Made by a program: the position numbers and the translations under genes
DNA from: Latrodectus hesperus
Lineage: Eukaryota; Arthropoda; Arachnida; Araneae; Theridiidae
Assembly: GCA_037975125.1 (NCBI GenBank)
Contig: CM075862.1
Span: 46,030,277-46,094,276, forward strand
Length of the DNA stretch: 64,000 nucleotides
Reading direction: 5' to 3'
The notes under the pieces: generated by a model
Seen by the model: the letters and a program-made list of their open reading frames with translations, nothing else
The model's database searches: none
Told to the model about the DNA's origin: nothing
Part shown: positions 50,561 through 61,804 of the stretch, one piece after another
Layout: the number at the start of each line of letters is the position of its first letter
Numbering within the stretch: position 1 is the stretch's first letter

Positions 50561-52200
50561 ACAGTAGAAACCACTTCCTTTTTCTTTCCCTCTAATGGGT
50601 GGATTAATGGATGGGTCTTAATGACTTGAACCCCATTCCTTGAAGTCTTTTCTTTAGAAAACTAAAACTGGGACTGATTTTCACGCCAAATATCTAAACC
50701 ATTGATTATTTTCACCAAGATTCAACTCTAAAATTTAAATTTACAATTTTACAAATGAAATACAATTTTGTATTAGAAATATTTTTTTATAAATTTTAAT
50801 CTTTAATATAATTAAGTTAGGTGATTTAATTAGGATAACTATTTTAAATTTCTATAAATTTTTAAATTTTCTTTTGCTAACACTTGCCGCTTTTCTTAAG
50901 TCTATTTTTGTCCATTTTCCTAATTACTTACATTTTAGTTAATTTAATTCAGTTTTTATTGTTTTAATGACACTTTACAAACTAGTTATGATTGAGATAA
51001 GAGAATAAATTTCGTAAATGGTAATTCTTAATTTCTAATGAAGGAGTTCTTGTCTGTATTAGTAAAATTGATGGATTTTCTATAATTAATAAAATTGTCT
51101 TAAGTTATAATCACTCAACTTCATTTAATTTATAGTTTTATTTTTGTACATTGGGAAAAAAACTTACAGAAAAAGTTTGCTGCTTGTTGCATTTTAGTTC
51201 ATTATCTTTTTAATTTATTTTAATATGCATTTGAAATATTGTTCATAAAATAGAAAAATCATTTTAAAGCATAATGTATCACGGTCATCTGAGTTATTCA
51301 ATAAAATTATTTTATAAGGTATATTTATGTTTAATTTGATCAATAATAGTTAATTCATAATTTTTACAAAATGCCAATTTTTTGTCCAAACAGTCATTTT
51401 TAAAAATAATTATGTTAAATTTTATATGTGCTTTCAGAATAACTCATGAGTACCTTATTGTGCTTCCTGAGTACATATCTAAATTTTTTAACTTATAATT
51501 TATAAGTTAACATTGTTTTTTTCTCTTGTTTCTATATTTAAGTCAATTATAAGTAATCATTAGGTAGCAGTATCTGCAAATGTGCAGTAATTTTATTCTA
51601 TGGATTTTACTAGACATTATTATACTGTAGTGAGTTATATTGGTTGAAATCGCTTAAGCAAATCAGGAACATTTCTAAATGCTGAAAAAATGAAGATAAT
51701 TCAAATTTGTATTCTAATTCATTTATCATTTTGTTTAATTTACTACTGTGCATTAAATTTTGATAAACTGTATTTAACTATTTCCACCATTCTATTGAAT
51801 CAAGTTAAAGAAATATGTTATAGACATAAGACAAATTAAAAAATTTTTTTGAAATTATAATGTAACTAATTTTGGATATCTTTGCTAAAATTAGAAATTG
51901 CTCCGAAATCTCATCATAATTAGGGTTTTTTACTATAGGATTTTAAAAACAATTGAAAAAATTATTTTTAGTCAGATTTTGGAAACTGTGTATTCATTTT
52001 TTTGTGGTAATGATACATTGGTATCTTTGAATATCATAAAGTAAATATTCCTGTGTATAAAATTGGTAATGAAATTTGTTTGATACTTTGTTGCAACTAT
52101 GTAAACATTTTTCTAAATAAAATACAATTTTAATGTCTTTTATTATTTTCAATTTATGTAAGAATTCCATTTTAATTTAAACTGTATTATGATTTTATAG

Positions 52201-52339
52201 CTTGTTGCTTGATTGCACAAGTGATGAAATACCTGAATTTGTAAATGGATGTTGTATAGCTAAATTAGAAGATACAGCTGTACAGGCTACTGTAAGCTAC
52301 AATAGGAAAACCAAAGTTTCTTCATTTGTTCCTCTTCAG
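52201..52339 (+). CDS. PNPT1: PNPT1 exon: start of first RNase-PH domain
   Basis: PNPT1 encodes mitochondrial polynucleotide phosphorylase, a trimeric 3'-5' phosphorolytic exoribonuclease of the matrix and intermembrane space. This exon lies between acceptor TTTATAG (to 52200) and donor CAG|GTGAG (52340). It encodes one base of a split codon and 46 codons, with EFVNGCCIAKLEDTAVQATV and SSFVPLQ, matching the ARFADGSAxxxxGDTAVxVT and FxPLxVDY strands of the family. The usual GK(L/I)AR motif reads DEIPE, a notable divergence. It ends in phase 0 and joins directly to VDYQHKY in the next exon. Confidence 0.88.
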
Positions 52340-52921
52340 GTGAGAATTTGTGTTTTTCGACATCAGACAAATTATGTAACAATTGCTTGGTTATAGGAAA
52401 GTGAGTTATATTAATTAATATTTTTTATGATAAATTGCTTCTTGATTATTTGAAAAAGCAGTTATTAGAATCAAAGCAAAGGAAAACAGCTGTTTTAAGG
52501 ATTACGAGAAAGCATGTGAATTTTATTTCCCTCATCAAAAAATTTTAAGATTCTTAGGTTAGTTTAGGGATGCTTAATATCCATTTTTCATTTACATGTT
52601 TGATCCCCTTTTGCAACAAAAATCATAAATTATTTCAAAATTTGAAAGTGTCTTTTGGAATGTTGATAAAAGAATCTATTCATTTGTTATGTTGTTACTT
52701 CTGTTTATTATTATAAAAGATGATAACACAAATTATGATTTTATGAGAGCCTCTTTTAGTACAATCTCAGAATATTAGATCAATCTTTCATGTTTATTTA
52801 TATGTATAATTTTCAAATATTAATAAAAAAACTGCTTACCAGAGCTGTATTCCCTATCATTTTTCAAACAATTCAGCAAATTCTGTTATATTACTTATTT
52901 AAAATTTTTATTACTATATTT

Positions 52922-53463
52922 GGTACTTTTCCATTTCGCAGGCGATAAAGTCGCCAAAAATGATACAACCGGCGCTAGAGAGAATATCTCAGCTGGTAAC
53001 CTTTTACTGCTATGTTTCCAAAACATGTGACGGCCTTTTACTTTCAACGACTTTATTTCGACTCTTTTTTTTTCCATTTCATAATTTTATGCTATGTTGC
53101 TATATATACAAATTTAATAATTTCATGAAATCTCTCTAGAAAAAATCGTATTTTAAAAATATATCTTAAAAAATAATAATCGTAACAAATTAACATTAAA
53201 AATATTAAAAAAAATAAGTTTTTGAAATATGCATCACCCGATAAATTGTAATCTAATTATAATAAGTAAATAAATTGAGGCTCTGGCACCCATCATTCCA
53301 TGCATAGCATGAACACAAGAACAACAATTAAATAAATAAATTAAAAAATTTTTATGTAAAGCAACATTATTTAAAATTTTTTATGTGTATACTGTGTGTT
53401 GTTGCCAATTGGTGACTTAATTTTCGTTTGGCGAGATTTGGGCCGGCGAAATGGAAAAGTACC
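52922..53463. mobile_element. MITE with 18-bp terminal inverted repeats
   Basis: GGTACTTTTCCATTTCGC (52922-52939) is repeated inverted and exact at 53446-53463; weaker similarity continues inward (GGC..., CGCCAAA). Flanks CTATATTT (52914-52921) and TTATATTT (53464-53471) agree at 7 of 8 bases, suggesting an 8-bp target duplication of hAT or Mutator type. The 542-bp interior has no transposase. It sits in the PNPT1 intron after exon 52201-52339. Confidence 0.85.
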
Positions 53464-54107
53464 TTATATTTATATGCACCTTATAAGACCACTTGAATAT
53501 TAATCTTGAGCATATTATTGTAAGTTCCACTTTTATTACTAACAGTGATAAAACTGTCAAATAGATTCTAGTAATTCTTTGATTTACATTGCAGTTGCTT
53601 AAATAATTTGGTTTTTTAATGGTATTTTATATTTTTAAATAATATTTTAGTTATGCAAAAATATTGATTATAAATGTAATAAAAATTTTTAGTTGCTGAT
53701 ATACAATCATATAAAATATATTTGCTATATTTTTATTATGTGATTTTCATTTTAATTTTAAGTTAAAATTATTTTAAATATTATTAATCACTGATTTTGG
53801 AATTATTTTTTGATTCCTAACTTCTACCTAAAGTAACATAAAAGTAGTATTGATTATGTTTATTTTGTGCTTACTTTTGAATAGCATATTTAGCATTATT
53901 TTGGTATCATTTTTTTTCTTGCTGTCATCATTTTGTAGGCTGAATTAAAATATTACTGTACATTATTTATTAAAAAGCAATTAAAAAGTCATACTTTTTA
54001 AAGAAACTGTGTTATCTTTTAATTTTTAAAAAATCCATTATGAATGAATAATATAATGTATTATCAGAGTGTTTATCATTTTTATAAAATTTGATATAAT
54101 TTTCCAG

Positions 54108-54213
54108 GTTGACTATCAACATAAATATTCAGCTGCTGGTCGTATACCTACAAATCGTAAACGTAGAGAATTTGGAGAAAATGAAAAAGAAATACTAATC
54201 AGTCGAGTTATTG
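54108..54213 (+). CDS. PNPT1: PNPT1 exon: [12 protein letters not shown] segment
   Basis: Acceptor TTTTCCAG ends at 54107; donor ATTG|GTAATT follows 54213. Encodes [20 protein letters not shown] and [15 protein letters not shown], the strongly conserved VDYxxxxxAAGRIPxxxxRREGxxxxxEILxSRxID region that shapes the catalytic and RNA-binding surface of the first RNase-PH domain. It ends in phase 1; the last G is completed by AT in the next exon to give Asp of the IDR motif. Confidence 0.95.
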
Positions 54214-55508
54214 GTAATTTATTTATTTGCTTTTCTAGACTGAAGCTGAAATTCTTGCGACAATATGTTATAATAACTAAAGTTCTATTTTTGTAATATG
54301 CATATATAGTTGCTCCATTACTTACTGTCATTTTTATCATACTAAAATGAATTAAATATGCATTAAAAGGAACAATCACATTAATATGAATAAATAAAAA
54401 CTAATTTTGTCATTGTAATTGATAATACCTACCTACTAATATATAGGTTAGATTCAATTTCCAATTTTTCCATTAACAGAAAAGAAATAATTTCACAAAA
54501 TTTGTTTTATGATGTTTGTAAATTGTTCTGCAGTTCCAAATGTTTCTTTATTTCTAGACTACTTTGCAACAATTTGCTGAAAAATGTCATTCAATTTATA
54601 AGTGCTTAAAAAAATAAAGCCAAATAATTTCATGTATTAGAGATGAATAAATAACATGAATAATATAAATTTTATAACTCATTTTTCTTCAGCCAAACCA
54701 TGCCACTGGTGTTTAGAAAATATATGGAGTGGAGCAGTCAGCAATTAAAAACCAGTCAATAACATGAAAAATTACAGTTTTTATTTTAATTTGTTCTTAA
54801 TAAATGAAATAGAAAAGGCATCCTTAAAAATCTCAATATTACTTTTAATTTAAGTATTAAAATAATTTATTATATGGAATACAGATAATACATTTAAACC
54901 CTTTAATACATAAACAAAAAGAATTGTTTAGTAAAAGCATTTTATATTTTTTAACTAATTTATAAATAAAATTATTAATATACAAAATAAAAATACACAA
55001 TCTAAATAATATAAAAAATAAATACCCAAATGTACATGATGTTACAGTTTGATTGAATTATAGTGAATGAACTTGCTTTTTAAATTTTTGTCGCAATCAG
55101 ATTTGTATAATTTATTAACATTATGGAATATACTTATATGCTATAATAGTTGTAAGAACAAAATAAGAAAATAGTTTAAAAGCAAATGATTGGAGAAGGT
55201 AAATTTAATAAATGCATGAGAAAACTTCTGCCTCACTAGAAATAAAGTAAACTTCATTTATTTTATTATTGCTATTGTTTTTTATGGAATTAAGGTTTCT
55301 TTTTTGAAACGAGAAAATCATATAAAACTAAGAGTGAAAGTTTTCTTCAATTTATGATTACTTGAACTTTGTAAAAAATTCTAAGTAAAAATATTTAAAT
55401 AATGAACAGATTTTAAAGATGCTTGCAAGAATGTAATTACACTTTCATATCAAATTAATGGAATTTTTAAAATGTGTGTAATGCTTATATATGTTGTGCT
55501 TTTTTCAG
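54214..55508. other. PNPT1 intron, no other feature
   Basis: A 1.3-kb AT-rich intron with no recognisable element. Confidence 0.7.
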
Positions 55509-55558
55509 ATAGATCTGTTAGACCATTGTTTTCAAAAGGATTCCCTCTTGAAATACAG
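55509..55558 (+). CDS. PNPT1: PNPT1 exon: DRSVRPLF segment
   Basis: A 50-base exon between TTTTTCAG (to 55508) and CAG|GTAAAG. It completes Asp and then reads RSVRPLFSKGFPLEIQ, the family's IDRSIRPLFPxGxxxxxQ segment. Phase 1 in, phase 0 out. Too short to be seen without its neighbours. Confidence 0.95.
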
Positions 55559-57528
55559 GTAAAGTTGTTTTAAGTCAAGAATATGCTATTGGCTCATCCA
55601 AATTATCTGACTTTACCTCTTTCACTTGTAAGCTGTGATGTGTTAGAATATATATATATTTATGTACTAACAAATATATATATATATGTTTGTAAATTTT
55701 GCAAATTTGATTATCTACCTAATAATAAATGTCATAAATGCATGACTATGCAGATTATTTTCCCTACTTTCATCCTTTTTTTTAATGTTTTGTGCAATAA
55801 ACTTAGTTATAAAGTATAAATACTTCAGATCTAAAATTCTATTTTTTTAAAAAGGGATAGTTTTTATTAAAATCATCAAATTGAATTAATCAGTACACTT
55901 CACAAAGTTTCAAGCTCAAAAATTCAAAATATATTGCTATTTAAAACATAAATAAATACTAATGCTATATTGCAATAAGTTGCTTTATTATGTCATAGTT
56001 GTATGTATAAACCACCATCATGTGAAAGACATGAAAGCTATTGCCCTCCAAAAAGCTTAAAGCCATTTAGATATTACCTAATTTTATTGTATATGTTAAT
56101 TTCCATTTTTATTGAAATGTTGTAATATTTAAAACATTTTTATTTAATGTTTGTCCTACCATTAGTGTGTCAAATTAAGAGTAATTATCAAATTTGTTTT
56201 GAAAATGCATACTGTTATATTTAATGATGTACAGTACCAGTGAATATGCTAAAAAAGTACATCTTAAAAATTAATGATTGATTTATTTTTGTATTCCATT
56301 GATTTGATTAAGGAAAAAATTTTAAATTAATAATTTTGAATACTTTCGAATAAAATTATGTAATACTTAAAATTAAGCTTTTAATAATCATGTTAATGTA
56401 TGATGGTTGCTTTTGTATTTTTTCCTTATACCCTGTAAGATAATCATCGTTACAGGATAGGACATATTCATAAATCATAAATTACTGTAGTAAATATTTA
56501 ATTTCCATGCATTATATATATATGTATTGTTTAAAACGTTTTCCATTTTTAGAAACTATTAAAAAAATGATACAATTGCATCAGTGATTGATTGCGTAAA
56601 TGTAATGTAATAGTACCTTTTTTTCAATAAAACAAGATTAAATTTTGCTGTATTAGGCTTTTTTTTTGCCTTTGGTGATTTGTAATTTTAATCCTCCTTT
56701 TCACTGACAAAATTATCGCTAAGCAATCTTTTGCACATCTATCTTTAACTTTGTTTAGTATTTAGCTTATTTACCATTGTTTATCACTTTTTTGACAATT
56801 TTTGAAAAAAAAATTGGAATATATTAGATTGAAAATAAAATTTTACAATAAATCATCATATCTATGTTATATTATTTTCACTCCTCTGTAAGAAACATGC
56901 TATATCTTTAGGATCATAAGTGGGGTTATAATGGAAAAGTATTGATGTTTTGTGTGCAATCACAGTTAAATTTTTTAAAGTATGTTTTTTCATGAGATAA
57001 AAACTTGGAAAAAATATTTTTAAATATGTATTGGAAGCATTCTTTTATTATCAGTCAGATCACATTTAAGATTTGTTCATACAAAACATTTATTTTTAAA
57101 CCATTAGAACATAAAGTAAATAAATCTAGTAAATCAATAAATTAATTATGAAGCATAATATATTTCATATGTAATAAAGCTAAATATTGTTTCACTAGTT
57201 CACAATTTTCTGTTTTTTTTTTTTTGTAATTTCTTTTTAATTTTCTTGTTTTTTCCCCATTTTTTCCCTCATATGATTCAAAGTAGTTACATTTTGCAAT
57301 AGGTTTGCACATATTCTAAATTTCATTCATGAAATACTGTAAACTACAATACAACTTTATACTTGCAACCAATTTCAACTTTAAAGTTTACTTTTTAAAT
57401 CATATGAGGCCCTTGATTCATTCTTTATTAACTATCATCTCATTCATATCATGTTCAATTTCATATTAAAAATTTTGTTAGTTGTGTGATAAAGTCTTAG
57501 AAATTGCTTTTGATTAAAAGTGCTTTAA
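55559..57528. other. PNPT1 intron, AT-rich part
   Basis: First 2 kb of a 6.2-kb intron; only short TA runs (about 55650-55690) and poly-T tracts. No gene. TTAA at 57525-57528 is the target of the following piggyBac-like element. Confidence 0.6.
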
Positions 57529-58712
57529 CCCTTTGCGGTTCAGTGTTCCATGTGATGGAACACCAAACTTTAAATTGTTAGCATATCGTTGCATTTAATG
57601 ATAAATAGATGAAATTTGGCTTAAAATGTTCTTTAAACTCTCTTTTTTGATAATAGATGGCAGCACTACATAAGACGACCAATAATTTTCAATTATAGCA
57701 GATTATTTAAATCCCTTTATTTTGAAGAAATATTTCCGAATTTTTTTCTTATACAAAAATAATTGTTTGAAAAGAAATTTCTATGTTATTTTGTTGCCTG
57801 TATCTTGAACTATTAATTCTATATTACCTTAAATTTTTTATGCATAAAGTATATGCAAAATTATTTAATAAAACAAGGTGTTCCATCACCTGGAAAACTG
57901 CACCGGAACTACACTTTTCCTTTATGCAATTTAGAGTGTGATTGGCCTTGAACTCAATGCTGAGGGAAACAGCTGTATTTATATTTTGCTGTTTTTTCTC
58001 TCTTTTGGGGTAGAATAAACTAATGTTGAGGAATGTACAAGGAAGGATTACTTTTATGGATAATATTTCTACACCCGTATTGGCCTCTTGAATTGGGAAG
58101 CTTCAATGTGGTACAGGATTATATCAGTTCGAATCCTCTCTAGTTAGAGAAGCATTATTTTTATGCTCTTGATTTTTCTTTTCACTGCTATTTGTTTTAT
58201 AGTATTGTGTACATGTATATTTTTTGAATTTATGTATTTTTAGCTACTTTTTGCAAATATAATATTAATTTCTAGTTAATTGTTTTAATTTGTTAATTCC
58301 AAATAAATGGCACATAGTGGTTTTAGTCCTTCTGAAGTAATAAAAAGGCTTCAAAAATTGCCCTCTATTAGTGAATCAGAACATATGGATAGTGATGCAG
58401 AGAAATATGTTCCTAAACCACTTGATCAGTCTCAGTCTGATAATGTTGTGTCGGATGCCAGTGAAAATGATGGTGATGATTTATCTCAACCAGGCTCCTC
58501 TATGCAGCCCAAAAACCTTACTTGCATAACTAAAAAGATTGTACATAAATCTTTATTTTATTTATTTATGGTGTCGAGGTGTAGAGTAGCAGGCCTTATG
58601 ATGCAACATGGACCACGCTAAATCTGCTACTATACTCATATAGACCTAAATAGACAACCTACAAATATTTTTGGTACTATTTCAACTTTAAAGGGTAGTG
58701 CACCTCAAAGGG
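57529..58712 (+). mobile_element. piggyBac-like deletion derivative
   Basis: The left end is TTAA|CCCTTTGCGGTTCAGTG and the inverted right end reads CCCTTTGAGGTGCACTA, adjacent to TTTA where TTAA is expected. Eight of the first nine terminal bases agree. A subterminal hairpin TGTTCCAT-GTG-ATGGAACA lies at about 57547-57565. At 1.18 kb it is roughly half the length of an autonomous element and keeps only an acidic N-terminal ORF. Confidence 0.7.
58307..58621 (+). pseudogene. piggyBac transposase N terminus, truncated
   Basis: ATG at 58307 opens MAHSGFSPSEVIKRLQKLPS, then an acidic Ser/Asp/Glu-rich stretch (DSDAEKYVPK, DASENDGDDLSQPG), typical of the disordered N terminus of piggyBac-type transposases. 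The DDD catalytic domain is missing and the frame closes after VSRCRVAGLMMQHGPR. Assignment rests on the acidic composition and on the surrounding TTAA/CCCTTTG ends. Confidence 0.5.
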
Positions 58713-59307
58713 TTTAGTGAAGAAATTAAAATTTATTTATTTTTATTTTTTATGTAACATACCATTAATTCAGTCCAAGAATTTTAATACTAGAAGAAAA
58801 ACAGATAAAAATAGAAAATAGCAATGCGTTTAAAAATTAAATACAGTTTATGTAAAGCTTCTATTTTCTTAGTAATTTAATTTCTCAAATTTTTATATAA
58901 ATATATTTCAGTGTTTTTTTTTCATTGAGAAATGAGGAAAATTTTTAATTTTAATATTTAATATAATTTTAGATCAATAAGAATGATGTTTTTTAATTTT
59001 ACTCTTCAATTTTTTATATAATATATTTTATTAATTTATAAATTTTTTAAGTATTTTCTTCAAGTATTTTCTTTTTTAAGTAAGTGCTTTTTTCATTTAT
59101 TCAGAATTGATTAATATTTTTAGCTTCATTCTTCAATTCCTATTAATATTTAATTCTTGTAATATTTTTATTTTCATCGTTTCTGTAAGTAATAATTGTT
59201 CTAATTTTCATTTATTATTTAAAATATATGTTTTAAATTATTTTTATCACCTTAACATTGATAAAAAATAACAAATTTTTTAGAATTTTAATTTTTACTT
59301 TTAAATA
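58713..59307. other. PNPT1 intron, AT-rich, no gene
   Basis: Very AT-rich; nothing recognisable. Confidence 0.55.
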
Positions 59308-60473
59308 TCACCTAGTAATTTGTGAAGAAATAGCCTTTTGGTTGTTAACATATTTAAAAACTTTCTTAGAATCTGATTTATAATTCATAGTATTAATGAA
59401 AGAATTAAAAATTTTCCCCTTTGCCTCATAAATTTTCTTTCGAAGGTTAGCAACACATTTCCTCTTGTTTTGTATTTCTTCGACCCTCTTTGACTGCTCA
59501 GCAGAAATACAAGCCTTATTGCACTGGTCTTCCAAGAGCCTGGAAGTATGGAGACCAAAAAAGTGTATAATTGGGAAGCTTTCCTGTCAGAATCCACTTT
59601 TTAGAAATTTTGTGGATTGTCTCACAGAACCTCTTAAAGGAAGCATCAATTCTCCCAATATGGAAAATCTTATCCTTAAAACTATGTTCTAGGTCTGCAA
59701 TAAATGCATTCCAGTTTGCTTTTTTAAAAATCCATCTGCTTGGTGGTCATTGGTGTCATTCATGGGATTTCTTTTTAGAGGAGTTTTTTCATTAATTGTA
59801 GTAATAATCCCTCTGTGTCCAGAGCCAGGGTCATAAGTTACGTTTCTTACCGTATTAGGAACAAGATCATCTGAAACTATAGTAAGATCAGGATTTGTAG
59901 GGATACTTTTGTGATGGAAGTAGGTGGGAACATGGTATGGATGATATAGAACACTTAAAGAATTTGAGTTGAGAAGATCTTCTATTACTTTACCTGCACT
60001 GTTGTAGTCAGCATAGTTCCATCTGGTGCTATGGCCATAAAAATACTCCATTAGCACATTTTTCTGGGAAAAAGAGAGAATGTCAAAATTTAATTTTATG
60101 TTGCCAGGTGGGCTGTATCAGATGAAAATTTTGTAATGGCCATTATCTTTCCAAACTTCAGTGCAAACCATCTCAGTGCACTGGCAGAGTTTAAGTCACT
60201 AATAATAGAGAAGAAAGAAACAAGAGTTTTCTTTAGACCAACAAGGATACCACTTGCGACTCATCTTGATTTAGGCAAAATATTTAAAGAATATCCAGGA
60301 AACTTGTGGAATTTTATGGATTCCAAAGTCAAATTAGCTTCAACAATAGAAAACATGTCAACATAATCCTTATCAAGAGCATTTAGGAGTTGAGTCCTTT
60401 TTTCATCTGAGAAGCTACCTGCATTCCTCTGAAGTAGTCTCAAAACTTTATTTGTCGTCCAAAAAACATTCAT
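59308..60473 (-). pseudogene. LINE ORF2 endonuclease fragment, antisense in intron
   Basis: From 60473 downward the minus strand reads RLLQRNAGSFSDEKRTQLLN, FSIVEANLTLESIKF, then GILVGLKKTLVSFFSI, HSTRWNYADYNSAGKVIEDL, NPDLTIVSDDLVPNTVRNV and SGHRGIITTI, the series of an AP-type endonuclease of a Jockey/CR1-like LINE. It continues into a Lys-rich linker (VANLRKKIYEAKGKIFN). The metal-binding GDFNAH box reads EYFYGH and the SDH box reads SGH, so the nuclease is dead. The RT domain does not follow. It lies opposite to PNPT1 transcription. Confidence 0.82.
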
Positions 60474-60653
60474 AAAAATGCTCAGAGATAAAACAAAGGA
60501 GGCAAAGCCATAGCTGATTTAGTATTAACTAGAGTGCACCATGTGGAAGTTTGCTAAATTACAACACTTTGCAATAAAAATTATCTTTTATACTTATAAT
60601 TTGTATTGTGACGGTATGTCAGGAAAATATATCCTTTAATGTTCTTATTTTAC

Positions 60654-60658
<5 letters not shown>

Positions 60659-60743
<85 letters not shown>

Positions 60744-61026
60744 GTATGTATATATATATATGTATATATATATGTATATGTATGTATATATATATATGTA
60801 TATATATATGTATATGTATAGTATATATATATATGTATATATATATGTATATATATGTATATATATATATGTATATATATATGTATATGTATGTATATAT
60901 ATATATGTATATATATATATGTATATGTATGTATATATATATATGTATATATATATATGTATATATGTATGTATATATACATATATGTATGTATATATAC
61001 ATATATATATGTATAAATAAATATTT

Positions 61027-61076
<50 letters not shown>
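60659..61076. repeat. TA microsatellite with ~36-bp higher-order units
   Basis: A pure TA run (60659-60736) passes into about six units of roughly 36 bases of the form GTATATGTAT-GTATATATAT-ATATGTATAT-ATATAT, ending in a second TA run to 61076. The long open frames on both strands (YIYI repeats) are composition artefacts. Confidence 0.95.
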
Positions 61077-61080
<4 letters not shown>

Positions 61081-61740
61081 GTATCTATCATGGAAGTAGG
61101 CAAATACTTTAAATTTTTAAATGTAATCATTATGCTCACTAACATCTTTATTGTACTATTATAGATCAATGAATAGAATTTTGATAGATGAAAGATACAT
61201 CTTATGACAAAATTGATTATTGACAGACTTGCTGCTCATCTTGATAAAACTTAAGTAGGCTATGCAATGCAAGTGATCAGATTTATAGGACATTTAGGTA
61301 TTGCACAGTGATTTGCCCCCACATATATTATGAAACTGCTTTGAACTCCATGGCTGTTTGAATTTTCGTTATATCTTAATTATGCCCTTCATTTGACTTC
61401 ATTTTTTCTGACTTATATTCACCTCTATTCTCTAAATTAAAAGAAAAATTAGTGAATATAAAATTCTCATTCAATTGTCATTGTTTTATAAAGATTTCAA
61501 AAATAGCTTTATCACTTAAATCCATATTTCTGATATAAAAAGTTGGAGTTATTGATTTATCAGTGATTTAACGAAATTAAAATGAAAAAATAAGTAATTT
61601 GTGCACTTCACATAGAGTGTAATTTTTGATAATCTATATTTGAAATTTCTTGAAATGTGAAAACATGTAATCATATTTTCTGTTATTTTATTATATTAAA
61701 TAGTTTTGTATTGTGCATAAGATGACACTTTTGGTTTCAG
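61077..61740. other. PNPT1 intron end, no gene
   Basis: AT-rich intron sequence leading to the acceptor GGTTTCAG at 61740. Confidence 0.7.
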
Positions 61741-61804
61741 ATAGTATGCAGTCCAATTGCTATTGATGGTGTAAATGATCCTGATGTCATAAGTATCAAT
61801 GCAG
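61741..61804 (+). CDS. PNPT1: PNPT1 exon: AIDGVNDPDV segment
   Basis: Between TTGGTTTCAG (to 61740) and GCAG|GTACCT. Encodes IVCSPIAIDGVNDPDVISIN and Ala, the family's VxxxxxxVDGxNxPDVLAxNxA segment. Phase 0 in, phase 1 out. The preceding exon joins without a gap in the protein alignment, so no exon is missing in the 6.2-kb intron. Confidence 0.95.

Noticed and set aside
60608..61169. Several overlapping 90-170-codon open frames rich in Tyr and Ile
   Set aside because: Produced by the TA satellite, present on both strands in several frames.
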